Positions 1 to 6,834 of a stretch of DNA of 9,839 nt are shown one piece after another (the first letter of the stretch is position 1; each line of letters starts with the position of its first letter). The stretch comes from RPQK01 sp041946865 (GTDB lineage Bacteria > Acidobacteriota > UBA6911 > RPQK01). The notes under the pieces were generated by a model that did not search any database, was not told the DNA's origin, and saw only the letters and a list, made by a program, of their open reading frames with translations. The stretch is taken from assembly GCA_041946865.1 (NCBI GenBank), contig JBHGBF010000211.1, positions 1 to 9,839 of the forward strand, written 5' to 3'. A program made the position numbers and the translations under genes.

Positions 1-149
1 GCCGCAAGCGCAGCGCTTTCCAGCGGACCGTCAGCGGACGGGAAGCGCGTCGGGTGCGTACCTTCAGTACGAATCGATCCTGCTTCCGGCACGCAGCCGA
101 CGCGCTCCCCGTCCGCTGACGGTCCGCTGGAAAGCGCTGTGCTTGCGGC
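1..149. repeat. Long imperfect inverted repeat (two 59-base arms, 31-base loop)
   Basis: Bases 1-59 are the reverse complement of 91-149 with three mismatched pairs (10/140, 43/107 and 54/96), leaving a loop at about 60-90. A transcript could fold into a very stable hairpin. Each arm contains a short internal near-duplication (CAGCGGA at 21-27 and 32-38). No open frame of note lies inside. A shorter relative lies at 9737-9777, so this is probably a dispersed palindromic element (REP or MITE-like) and not a one-off terminator. The left edge coincides with the window edge, so the element may extend further. Confidence 0.9.
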
Positions 150-336
150 TCTGTGGCGCTTTGCGCTTGACTCTGTGGCCCTGCGGAGCCTCGCCGTACG
201 AAAACTGAGGGATTACCCTCCCCTGCCTTTCGGCCTTGACTGGAAGGCTGTTTTAACGATACAAGAATAGCTGCCTTTTACAATAACTCGCAACTGAATT
301 CCAAATACGGATAGGAGAGCGGGCTAAGGAGGTGAT
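150..336 (+). promoter_or_regulatory. Non-coding leader with weak candidate promoter for the aminotransferase operon
   Basis: This stretch between the inverted repeat and the first gene has no convincing coding frame. It becomes AT-richer from about 250 to 305, as expected for a promoter. Candidate elements are TTGACT at 236-241 and, further down, TACAAT at 279-284 (5 of 6 to the -10 consensus), but they are not properly spaced to each other. GATACA at 258-263 is correctly spaced from TTGACT but is a poor -10 match. A 9-base direct repeat (CTCTGTGGC) lies at 149-157 and 171-179. A promoter is likely here, but I cannot fix its position. Confidence 0.35.
325..336 (+). promoter_or_regulatory. 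Full-length Shine-Dalgarno sequence (12-base match to 16S 3' end)
   Basis: TAAGGAGGTGAT is a complete 12-base complement of the common bacterial 16S rRNA 3' end and abuts the ATG at 337, with GGAGG four bases from the start. It fixes the start of the aminotransferase and is much stronger than the 4-6 base sites before the other genes here. It suggests efficient initiation of the first cistron. Confidence 0.9.
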
Positions 337-1236
337 ATGGAAGAAAACTGGAAGGTGTACGTGAACGGGGAAATGGTTCCGTGGCGTGACGCCAGGATTT
401 CCGTTTTCGATCGAGGGTTCCAGTACGGAGACGGCGTGTTCGAGGGTCTCCGGTCTTATGACGGCAAGATCTTCAAGCTTCGCGAACATGTCGACCGCCT
501 CTTCCGCTCGGCTCGCGCCGTCCACATCAAAATCCCGCTCTCAAAGGACGAATTTGGCGAGGCCATCAAGCGCGTCGTGCGCGAGAACGGCTTTCGAGAT
601 GCGCACATCAAGCCGCAGGTGACGCGTGGCATCGCCTGGAAACTGGGCCTCGATCCCCGTAACACGACCGCCCCGAATATCGTGATCCCAGCCCGCCCCA
701 TCGGCAGGTCCATGTTTGACGCCACCGCCGGATTCACGCTGGCTGCCGTTAGCGTCAGGAAAGTCCCGGCTGCCTGCCTTGACCCCCGGATCAAGTCGTG
801 CAACTACCTGGTCCATATCCTCGCCCGCGCGGAGGCCTTGGCATCGGGAGCAGACGAAGCGATCCTGCTTGATCTGGAGGGCTACGTTTCCGAAGGTTGC
901 GGCGATAACATCTTTCTCGTCGCCGCCGGCTGCCTCCGGACGCCACCGGTTGAGTCCGCTTTGGAGGGAATCACGAGGGCGACGGTAATCGAGCTGGCCG
1001 AATGCGCAGGCCTGAACGTGCGCGAGAAACGCATGAGCCTGTACGACGTGTATAACGCCGACGAAGTTTTCGTGACCGGCTCCGGCGCAGGGATCCTGCC
1101 GGTCACGAAAGTCGACAAAGAGGCGATCTCCGGCGGCAAAGTCGGACCCGTCACCGAGCTGCTGATGAAGGCCTACGACCAGGAAGTGCGAAAGGGCGCC
1201 TCGGTCTACGAGGAGCAAATTACTTCGAACCTATAG
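337..1236 (+). CDS. Class IV PLP-dependent aminotransferase, branched-chain type (IlvE-like)
   Basis: A 299-residue protein of the usual length for fold-type IV aminotransferases; most likely it transfers an amino group between a branched-chain amino acid and 2-oxoglutarate. Visible family motifs are VFDRGFQYGDGVFEG (residues 23-37), the Lys153 expected to bind PLP in DPRIKSCNYL, and YVSEGCGDNIF (183-193), whose Glu186 should contact the PLP ring nitrogen. The late segment EVFVTGSGAGILPV is also typical. The start is set by the 12-base Shine-Dalgarno site just before it. The KARI homologue follows after 9 bases, so the two are probably co-transcribed. D-amino acid aminotransferases and aminodeoxychorismate lyases share the fold, but the overall pattern is closest to IlvE. 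The presence of a 2-oxo acid dehydrogenase downstream fits either a catabolic or a biosynthetic role. Confidence 0.88.
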   Translation: MEENWKVYVNGEMVPWRDARISVFDRGFQYGDGVFEGLRSYDGKIFKLREHVDRLFRSARAVHIKIPLSKDEFGEAIKRVVRENGFRDAHIKPQVTRGIAWKLGLDPRNTTAPNIVIPARPIGRSMFDATAGFTLAAVSVRKVPAACLDPRIKSCNYLVHILARAEALASGADEAILLDLEGYVSEGCGDNIFLVAAGCLRTPPVESALEGITRATVIELAECAGLNVREKRMSLYDVYNADEVFVTGSGAGILPVTKVDKEAISGGKVGPVTELLMKAYDQEVRKGASVYEEQITSNL

Positions 1237-1245
1237 AGGAAGACA

Positions 1246-2277
1246 ATGAGCAGGAAAATCTATACCGACCAGGATGTGGACTTGAGTGTGCTCCGGGGAA
1301 AGACAATCGTGGCCGTCGGTTATGGGACGCAGGGGAAGGCCCAAGCGCTGAACCTGAGGGACTCGGGCCTGCGTGTCGTGGTCGCCGCCGAACGATCGTC
1401 ATCCGAGTGGGCAAAAGCGGAGCAGGAGGGGTTTCCGGTCCACGAGACCGAGGCGGCCGCGCGAGAAGGGGACGTCTTCAATCTCCAGGTGCCCGACATG
1501 GCTTACCGATGCGCCGCGGTGTACAACGAGAAGATCAAGCCGGCTGCCAAGCCGCAACACTTGATCTGCCTCTCGAGCGCCTTCAACTTCTATTACGCGC
1601 ATATCAAGCCCGCCCCGACGGTCGACGCGGTCGTGGCGGCGCCCAAAGGCCCGGGGGCGGCGGTCCGCACCGAGTTTGCCGCCGGGCGCGGAGTGCCGGG
1701 TATCCTCGCCGTTCACCAGGACGCGTCCGGGCAGGCGTGGGACCTGGGCCTGGCCCTGTGCAAGGGAATCGGGTTTACGCGCGCCGGCGTCCAGAAGACG
1801 ACCGTGGAGGAGGAGACCTGCACCGACCTGCTTGGGGAGCATTGTGCCTGGGGGGCTATTGTCCAGTTGCTGAAGACGGTGTTCGAGGTGATGGTCGAGG
1901 AGGGCTTTGACCCGGAGGTCGCCTTTTACGAAGCGGTAAATGAATCGAAATTGACGACTGATTTGATCTACAAGTTCGGCATGGCCGGGATGCTCGAGCG
2001 GATTTCGAACACAGCCGCTTACGGAGCGATGACCGTCGGGCCGAAGATCATCGACGGGCGAGTCAAGGAGAACATTCGCGCGGCCCTCAGCGACATCAAG
2101 AACGGTACGTTCGACACCGACTGGAAGAACGACTATTGCCGGAGTTATCCCAACTACCGGCGCCTGTTGTCCGAAATTGCCCGCCATCCGGCGGATGTGA
2201 TCGGAAACGAGATCAGGAAGAGACTGGGAGTGCTGCAGGAAGCGGACTTCAGCGCCCGGAACCCATTAGAGAGCTGA
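1246..2277 (+). CDS. Divergent class I ketol-acid reductoisomerase homologue lacking the catalytic histidine
   Basis: A 343-residue protein of class I KARI length. KARI converts acetohydroxy acids to dihydroxy acids with Mg2+ and NADPH in valine/isoleucine synthesis. The Rossmann motif GYGTQG is at 25-30 and APKGPG with Lys134 at 132-137. Metal ligands are kept: Asp194 and Glu198 in TDLLGE, Glu229 and Glu233 in YEAVNES; the substrate-contacting Ser254 in SNTAAYG is kept too. Departures are clear. The conserved AHGFN motif reads SSAFN (110-114), so the catalytic His is Ser111. The conserved His after PKGPG is Ala138. The nucleotide-specificity loop (48-55) has Glu49 and Glu54 where NADPH enzymes have Arg and Ser. 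The ribosome binding site AGAGGA is 5 bases upstream of ATG. No other ilv gene accompanies it. Family membership is certain; normal IlvC activity is doubtful, so no symbol is given. Confidence 0.9.
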   Translation: MSRKIYTDQDVDLSVLRGKTIVAVGYGTQGKAQALNLRDSGLRVVVAAERSSSEWAKAEQEGFPVHETEAAAREGDVFNLQVPDMAYRCAAVYNEKIKPAAKPQHLICLSSAFNFYYAHIKPAPTVDAVVAAPKGPGAAVRTEFAAGRGVPGILAVHQDASGQAWDLGLALCKGIGFTRAGVQKTTVEEETCTDLLGEHCAWGAIVQLLKTVFEVMVEEGFDPEVAFYEAVNESKLTTDLIYKFGMAGMLERISNTAAYGAMTVGPKIIDGRVKENIRAALSDIKNGTFDTDWKNDYCRSYPNYRRLLSEIARHPADVIGNEIRKRLGVLQEADFSARNPLES

Positions 2278-2450
2278 GGAATCCCGACAAGCGCGGGCGT
2301 GGAGGGCGGCGGCTGGATCGAAGCGGCGGTCGAGTGACTCGCCGTTTTGTGACGAGTTGTATCGAGACCCTGCTGAGATCGCTACAATGTGGGGCGCCGC
2401 AGCCATCTTGCCTGCTCCTGCCCACGCAAGTCGAAACATCGGAGGTTCGG
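2278..2450 (+). other. 173-base intergenic gap, possible internal promoter, ribosome binding site for E2
   Basis: This is the largest gap in the + strand gene block. TACAAT at 2383-2388 matches the -10 consensus at 5 of 6 positions, but no good -35 lies at the right distance; TTGTAT at 2357-2362 is 20 bases upstream. GGAGG at 2441-2445 lies 5 bases before the E2 ATG and supports that start. The reading frame of E2 stays open upstream through the gap into the KARI gene, but the resulting peptide (rich in Arg, Gly and Ser) resembles no lipoyl-domain extension and is not treated as coding. An internal promoter is possible but unproven. Confidence 0.35.
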
Positions 2451-3728
2451 ATGGTCACAGAGATCACGATCCCCAACCTGGGACTGACCATGGAGGAGGC
2501 CCGGATCGTCGAATGGCTCAAGAAGGAAGGGGAATCGGTCGCCCAGGGCGAGCCGGTGGCGGTGATTGAGACCGACAAGTCCACGTTTGAAATCACGGCC
2601 TCGACCGGGCTCCTGCACGTGGAAAAGCAAGCCGGAGAGGCTTATCCGGTCGGCACGGTCATCGCCTGGACCGCCGATAATCCGGCCGAATACGAACGGC
2701 GCCGTTCGGCAAAGGGCCAGGCCGAGACGGCTCGAAGCGGAGCTGAACAACCGGTATCGCAAACGAGTTCACCCCAGGCGGCCGCTCCTGCCGAGCGCAA
2801 GGGAAAACCTCCCAGCTCGCCTTCCGCCCGCCGCCTGGCTCGCGAACACAACGTCGACTTGTCCCGGATCACCGGAACGGGGCCGGGGGAGCGAATCGTC
2901 AGGGAAGACGTGGAAGCCCATTTGAGGAACGTTCGGAGGGCGCCCGAGACGCCTCCCGCACCGGTGCCTGGTTTTCTCAAGAAGGCCGCACAGGTCCTTC
3001 CAGTGACCGGCGTGCGGGCGCTTATCCAGGAGCGCATGCAGAAGAGCCTCCGGGATTCGGCCCAGCTTACGATCAGCATGGAGGCGCAGGCGTCCGAGCT
3101 CTGGCGGTTGCGGAAGACGCTGGCGCAACAGCCGGACGCGTCCTTCAGGATCTCGTACAACGCGATTTTCCTCAAGGCCTTGGGACACGCTCTCAAGCAA
3201 TATCCCTTGATGAATTCCAGTAGCGACGGGCACCAGCTGACGCTATGGCAGTCGGTCAATGTCGGAATCGCCACGGAGGTCGACGAAGGACTGGTCGTCC
3301 CGGTTGTCCGCGACGTCGATCAGAAAGACCTTATCGCTATCCAGCAGGAAATCGAATCGCTGGTGCAGACGGCGCGCGCCGGAAAGCGGACGCCCGATCA
3401 GATGCAGGGCGGCACTTTTACCCTGACAAACCTCGGTTCGCTGGGCGTGGATGTGTTCACACCCATCCTGAATCCCCCTGAGGTCGGGATCCTGGGTGTC
3501 GGCCGGATTGCCGATCGCCCGGTCGTGATCGATTCGACGATGCAGGTCGCGAAAACAGTGGTGCTGAGCCTCACCTTCGATCACCGCGTGGTGGATGGCG
3601 CTTACGCGGCCCGATTCCTCGGAAAGGTCAGGGACTACGTGCAGGAGCCCTTTCTGCTCTACCTGTCTGAGTCCCGTCGTCCTTCAAATGATGTAACCGG
3701 AGGCAAACCCGATGCAACACGACGATAA
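2451..3728 (+). CDS. Dihydrolipoamide acyltransferase (E2) of a 2-oxo acid dehydrogenase complex
   Basis: A 425-residue E2 core subunit, which accepts the acyl group from E1 on a lipoyl arm and passes it to CoA. Domains in order: one lipoyl domain (about 1-80) with the lipoylated Lys43 in IETDKS; a Pro/Ala/Ser-rich linker; a peripheral-subunit-binding domain (about 122-160, SPSARRLAREHNVDL then GTGPGERIVREDV); a second linker; and the acyltransferase domain (about 190-410). The active-site motif FDHRVVDG has His378 and Asp382. A single lipoyl domain is normal for many bacterial branched-chain, acetoin and Gram-positive-type complexes. The ATG at 2451 starts exactly at the lipoyl domain and has GGAGG 5 bases upstream. 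The last 17 bases overlap the E1-alpha gene. E2 lying first, before E1-alpha and E1-beta, differs from the common order. Substrate (pyruvate, branched-chain 2-oxo acid or acetoin) cannot be read from the sequence. Confidence 0.93.
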   Translation: MVTEITIPNLGLTMEEARIVEWLKKEGESVAQGEPVAVIETDKSTFEITASTGLLHVEKQAGEAYPVGTVIAWTADNPAEYERRRSAKGQAETARSGAEQPVSQTSSPQAAAPAERKGKPPSSPSARRLAREHNVDLSRITGTGPGERIVREDVEAHLRNVRRAPETPPAPVPGFLKKAAQVLPVTGVRALIQERMQKSLRDSAQLTISMEAQASELWRLRKTLAQQPDASFRISYNAIFLKALGHALKQYPLMNSSSDGHQLTLWQSVNVGIATEVDEGLVVPVVRDVDQKDLIAIQQEIESLVQTARAGKRTPDQMQGGTFTLTNLGSLGVDVFTPILNPPEVGILGVGRIADRPVVIDSTMQVAKTVVLSLTFDHRVVDGAYAARFLGKVRDYVQEPFLLYLSESRRPSNDVTGGKPDATRR

Positions 3729-4686
3729 CCTGCTGCTCCAGATGTACCGCCTGATGCTGAGGATCAGGTGCTTTGAAGACAAGACCAAAGAACTGTACCT
3801 GAATGGGGAGATCCGGGGCACGATACACGTCTCTCAGGGTCAGGAGGCGGTCGCAGCCGGCGCTTGTCTTGCTTTGGAGGAGGCGGACTATATCATCACC
3901 ACCCACCGAGGCCACGGCCATTGTCTCGCGCGTGGCGTCACGAGTCGCAGCCTCCTCGCTGAGATCCTGGGCAAACAGACAGGCTGCTGCGGGGGCAGGG
4001 CCGGTTCCCTGCATGCTTTTGACGCCTCTAAGGGGGTGCTCGGCGCTGCGGCGGTCGTCGGTTCCGGCCTGCCGATCGCCACCGGGGTCGCCCTAGGGAT
4101 TCAGATGCGGGAGGCCCGACAGGTGGTTCTGAATTTCTTCGGCGATGGGACGGCCAACCACGGCACCTTCCACGAAGCCATCAACCTCGGTTCGATCTGG
4201 AAGCTCCCGATCGTGTATCTGTGCGAGAACAACCAGGTTGCCGACACTACTCCGTTTCTGCAGACCATCAACATCCCCGATATTGCGGCCCGTTCCTCGG
4301 CTTACGGGATCCCCGGCCAGGTCGTGGACGGCAATGATGCTGAAGCGGTTTATGCCGCTGTCCGGCAGGCCGTCGACCGCGCCCGCGGAGGCGACGGCCC
4401 CTCCCTGCTGGAGTGCAAGACCTACCGATGGGAGGGCCATCACATTGGCGACCCGTGCCTTTGGCGGAAGCCCGGGGAGCTGGAAAACTGGAAGGAGAAG
4501 TGCCCGATCCGAAGGCTGGGCGAGAAACTGCTCTGCTCCGGCGCCGCAAGCCAAGAGGAGCTTCGGCATCTTGAACAGGAGACCCGGGCCGAGATGGAGG
4601 ATGCGGCGGAGTTCGCCCGCCAAAGCTCCCAGCCCGATCCGCGCAGCGTGCTGGATTTCGTTTGGGGAGAGGAGAGCCGGCCATGA
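3712..4686 (+). CDS. 2-oxo acid dehydrogenase E1 component, alpha subunit (PdhA/AcoA-like)
   Basis: A 324-residue thiamine diphosphate-binding alpha subunit of the heterotetrameric E1 that decarboxylates a 2-oxo acid (or cleaves acetoin). The ThDP/Mg motif runs from Gly144-Asp145-Gly146 to Asn173-Asn174 (FFGDGTANHG through YLCENN). Also typical are HVSQGQEAVAAG (39-50), TTHRGHGHCLARG (63-75), TGCCGGRAGSLH (90-101) and the loop TYRWEGHHIGDP near the C-terminus. Length and the EGHHIGDP loop are closer to AcoA and bacterial short E1-alpha proteins than to long mitochondrial-type PdhA. After ENN the usual Tyr-Ala/Gly-Met is replaced by Val-Ala-Asp, which may touch the substrate channel. The start has GGAGG 8 bases upstream and lies inside the end of E2; the stop overlaps the E1-beta start (ATGA), implying translational coupling. 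Confidence 0.93.
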   Translation: MQHDDNLLLQMYRLMLRIRCFEDKTKELYLNGEIRGTIHVSQGQEAVAAGACLALEEADYIITTHRGHGHCLARGVTSRSLLAEILGKQTGCCGGRAGSLHAFDASKGVLGAAAVVGSGLPIATGVALGIQMREARQVVLNFFGDGTANHGTFHEAINLGSIWKLPIVYLCENNQVADTTPFLQTINIPDIAARSSAYGIPGQVVDGNDAEAVYAAVRQAVDRARGGDGPSLLECKTYRWEGHHIGDPCLWRKPGELENWKEKCPIRRLGEKLLCSGAASQEELRHLEQETRAEMEDAAEFARQSSQPDPRSVLDFVWGEESRP

Positions 4687-5687
4687 AGGAGACGAGTTTT
4701 CGAGAAGCCTTGACTGCTGCAATGGACGAGGAAATGACGCGCGATCCGAACGTCTTCCTGATCGGCGAGGACATTGGGCTCTATGGCGGAGTGTTCGGTG
4801 TGACCAAGGGTCTGCTTGCCAGGTACGGCGCGAAACGTGTCCGGCAGACCCCGATCTCCGAGAGCGCCATAGTCGGCGCCGCCATAGGCGCCTCGATGAT
4901 CGGTTTGCGACCGGTCGCGGAGATCATGTATTTCGACTTCGCTGCCACCTGCATGGACCAAATCATCAATCAGGCGGCCAAGATTCGTTACGTCTCAAAC
5001 GGTCAGGTGAAGCTTCCGATGGTGATCCGAACCCAGGCTGGAGGCGGCAGAGGCAAAGGGTGCACTCACTCCCAATACCTGGAGGCGCTGTTTTTTCATG
5101 TCCCGGGGATCAAAATCGTCGCCCCAGCGACCGCCCACGACGCCAAAGGGCTTCTCAAGAGCGCGATCCGCGACGACAGCCCCGTCCTGTTCCTCGAGAA
5201 CGCCTTTTTCTACAACAAGAAAGAGAAGCTGCCGGAGGAGGAATATACGGTGCCTCTGGGGGAGGCTGCCGTGCGCAAGACGGGACGCGATCTGACGCTT
5301 GTGACGTACGCCTCTATGGTCGACAGATGCCTGCAGGCGGCCGACAGCCTGGAACACCGGGGCGTCTCGGCCGAAGTCATTGATCTCCGCACCTTGGTCC
5401 CGATGGACGTCGATACTGTGGTTAAATCGGTCAGGAAGACCGAGCGATGCGTGATCGTGCACGAAGCGTATCGCAGAGGCGGGATCGGCGCCGAAATCGC
5501 AAGCCTGGTGATGGAAAAGGTGTTTGATTACCTGGACGCTCCCATCGGCCGCGTCGGCGCTCTCGAGACCCCTATACCTTTTGCCGAAAGCCTGGAAAGG
5601 GAGGTCCTGCCCAGCCTGGAACGGATCGAACGGGCGTGCTTCGACGTCGTGGGCAAGGCCGGCTTTGCGGCGCCACCGTCGGCTTAG
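4683..5687 (+). CDS. 2-oxo acid dehydrogenase E1 component, beta subunit (transketolase-like)
   Basis: A 334-residue beta subunit that completes the E1 active site. Visible are GEDIGLYGGVF (28-38), Glu60 in TPISESA (the glutamate that activates the ThDP aminopyrimidine), the segment RTQAGGGRGKGCTHSQ with His129, and the C-terminal transketolase domain with VIDLRTLVPMD and HEAYRRGGIGAEIA. Length is standard (about 325-340). The ATG at 4683 overlaps the E1-alpha stop in ATGA and begins exactly where homologues begin (KETSFREAL); an upstream in-frame ATG at 4662 would add a non-conserved GRGEPA stretch. GAGGAG at 4670-4675 is a suitable ribosome binding site. No E3 gene follows, so dihydrolipoamide dehydrogenase must come from another locus. 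Confidence 0.94.
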   Translation: MKETSFREALTAAMDEEMTRDPNVFLIGEDIGLYGGVFGVTKGLLARYGAKRVRQTPISESAIVGAAIGASMIGLRPVAEIMYFDFAATCMDQIINQAAKIRYVSNGQVKLPMVIRTQAGGGRGKGCTHSQYLEALFFHVPGIKIVAPATAHDAKGLLKSAIRDDSPVLFLENAFFYNKKEKLPEEEYTVPLGEAAVRKTGRDLTLVTYASMVDRCLQAADSLEHRGVSAEVIDLRTLVPMDVDTVVKSVRKTERCVIVHEAYRRGGIGAEIASLVMEKVFDYLDAPIGRVGALETPIPFAESLEREVLPSLERIERACFDVVGKAGFAAPPSA

Positions 5688-5726
5688 CTTTTCCGACCGG
5701 CTGATGTCTGTTGCGAAGGAGTTGAC

Positions 5727-6803
5727 ATGAACGAGCAGGAACGTTACCAGCAGATTGATGTGCCTTTTTATGAGAAGAACGTCGCTCCCTTCTTGCCCGA
5801 CAGGGTCCTGGATTTCCACGCTCACACATGGAAAAGCGAGCACTGGAAAGAAGTCCCCTGGGAAACCGGCAAGGAGGGAACCCGTTACCTCGTTACGACC
5901 GAGCAGTACGGCGTCGAAACCCTGTTGGCGGACGGCAAAAGAATTTTCCCCGACCGGGACTATCTGGCCGTATGTTTTGGATACCCGACGCCTGCCGCCC
6001 ACCTCGAGAAGGAAAATGATTACGTGGCCGGGGCAGGTGAGCGGCCGGGGCTATTCCCTCTCTATCTGGCCGGAAACGGTCTGACCCCCATCCAAGAGAT
6101 TGAAAAGACGGTGCGTGATCGCGGCTTTTTTGGATACAAAGTTTTCCTGAATTGGTACGGGGACAACTACAGCCACGTGCGTGTCAGGGACATGCTCGGT
6201 TCGGACGAGCTCAAGCTGGCCGATCGATTGGGACTGGTGGTCTTGCTGCACGTGCCCGCCGCCCGGCGTCTCGCCGACCCTCTCGTTCAGGAAGGCGTCA
6301 AAGCCTGGTCCGAAGCCTGTCCGAACGCCCGTTTCGTGCTGGCCCATTGCGGCCGGGCCTATCACCCGGACGAGATGAGCCAGGCAATCGGCGCAATCGC
6401 GGACCTCTCCAACGTTTACATGGACAGTTCAATGGTGATGGAGCCGCAGGTGTTGCAGATGGTCTTGGAGAACATCGACTCGAGCCGGCTGCTTTACGCG
6501 ACCGACTTCCCGGTGGCGGCCATGCGCGGACGCCGGGTTTACGTTATGGACCACTGGGTCGACGTGGTTTTGGAAGGTTATCCGCCGAGCGCCTTCCGGG
6601 TGGCCGGCGACAACATCCACGCCACCTTCATGGCCTGGGAAATCGCCTTGGCTGTCAAGCGGGCCGCCGATATGGTAAAACTGCCGGCCAGGCGCCTGCG
6701 CGACATCTTCTTCGAGAACGGCATCAAAGTCCTGCAACACGTCATGAACGGCGAGCAGTACCAGGTGGCCGTCACCCGCTGGCAGGCGCAGGCCGCAAGC
6801 TGA
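5727..6803 (+). CDS. Amidohydrolase-2 family TIM-barrel metal enzyme (hydrolase or decarboxylase)
   Basis: A 358-residue protein with the metal-site layout of the amidohydrolase-2 family (PF04909), which includes ACMSD and resorcylate-type decarboxylases, lactonases and some hydratases. Key residues in order: His31 and His33 in LDFHAHTW, Lys138 in GYKVF, His175 in VVLLHVP, His207 in LAHCGR and Asp260 in YATDFPV. This fits HxH on strand 1, His on strands 5 and 6 and Asp on strand 8. No signal peptide is visible, so it should be cytoplasmic. The start has AAGGAG 5 bases upstream and lies 39 bases after E1-beta on the same strand, so it is probably the last gene of the operon, ending just before a hairpin. 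The position suggests it acts on a precursor or product of the dehydrogenase substrate, but the reaction cannot be named. Family call is firm; substrate is unknown. Confidence 0.85.
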   Translation: MNEQERYQQIDVPFYEKNVAPFLPDRVLDFHAHTWKSEHWKEVPWETGKEGTRYLVTTEQYGVETLLADGKRIFPDRDYLAVCFGYPTPAAHLEKENDYVAGAGERPGLFPLYLAGNGLTPIQEIEKTVRDRGFFGYKVFLNWYGDNYSHVRVRDMLGSDELKLADRLGLVVLLHVPAARRLADPLVQEGVKAWSEACPNARFVLAHCGRAYHPDEMSQAIGAIADLSNVYMDSSMVMEPQVLQMVLENIDSSRLLYATDFPVAAMRGRRVYVMDHWVDVVLEGYPPSAFRVAGDNIHATFMAWEIALAVKRAADMVKLPARRLRDIFFENGIKVLQHVMNGEQYQVAVTRWQAQAAS

Positions 6804-6834
6804 TACAGACATGCTTTGTGGCCAGACGTTCTCG

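Noticed and set aside
541..1218. 225-codon - strand frame opposite the aminotransferase
   Set aside because: Antisense to a clear gene, with no recognisable domain.
1399..2187. 262-codon - strand frame opposite the KARI gene
   Set aside because: Shadow of the KARI coding sequence with low-complexity, His/Arg/Asp-rich composition and no ribosome binding evidence weighed in its favour.
2136..2450. N-terminal extension of E2 from an upstream in-frame ATG
   Set aside because: It would overlap KARI by over 140 bases and add a peptide unlike any E2; the ATG at 2451 has a ribosome binding site and begins at the lipoyl domain.
4145..5383. 412-codon + strand frame overlapping E1-alpha and E1-beta
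   Set aside because: It is out of frame with two well-recognised enzymes, very rich in Arg, Ser and Pro, and has no motifs.
4995..6002. 335-codon open frame on the - strand
   Set aside because: It lies opposite E1-beta and the amidohydrolase, crosses their intergenic gap, and resembles no family I know. High GC content gives long antisense frames.
6792..6800. Extra GCCGCAAGC, the first nine bases of the flanking repeat
   Set aside because: It lies within the amidohydrolase coding sequence with no further similarity; a chance 9-base match in GC-rich DNA.
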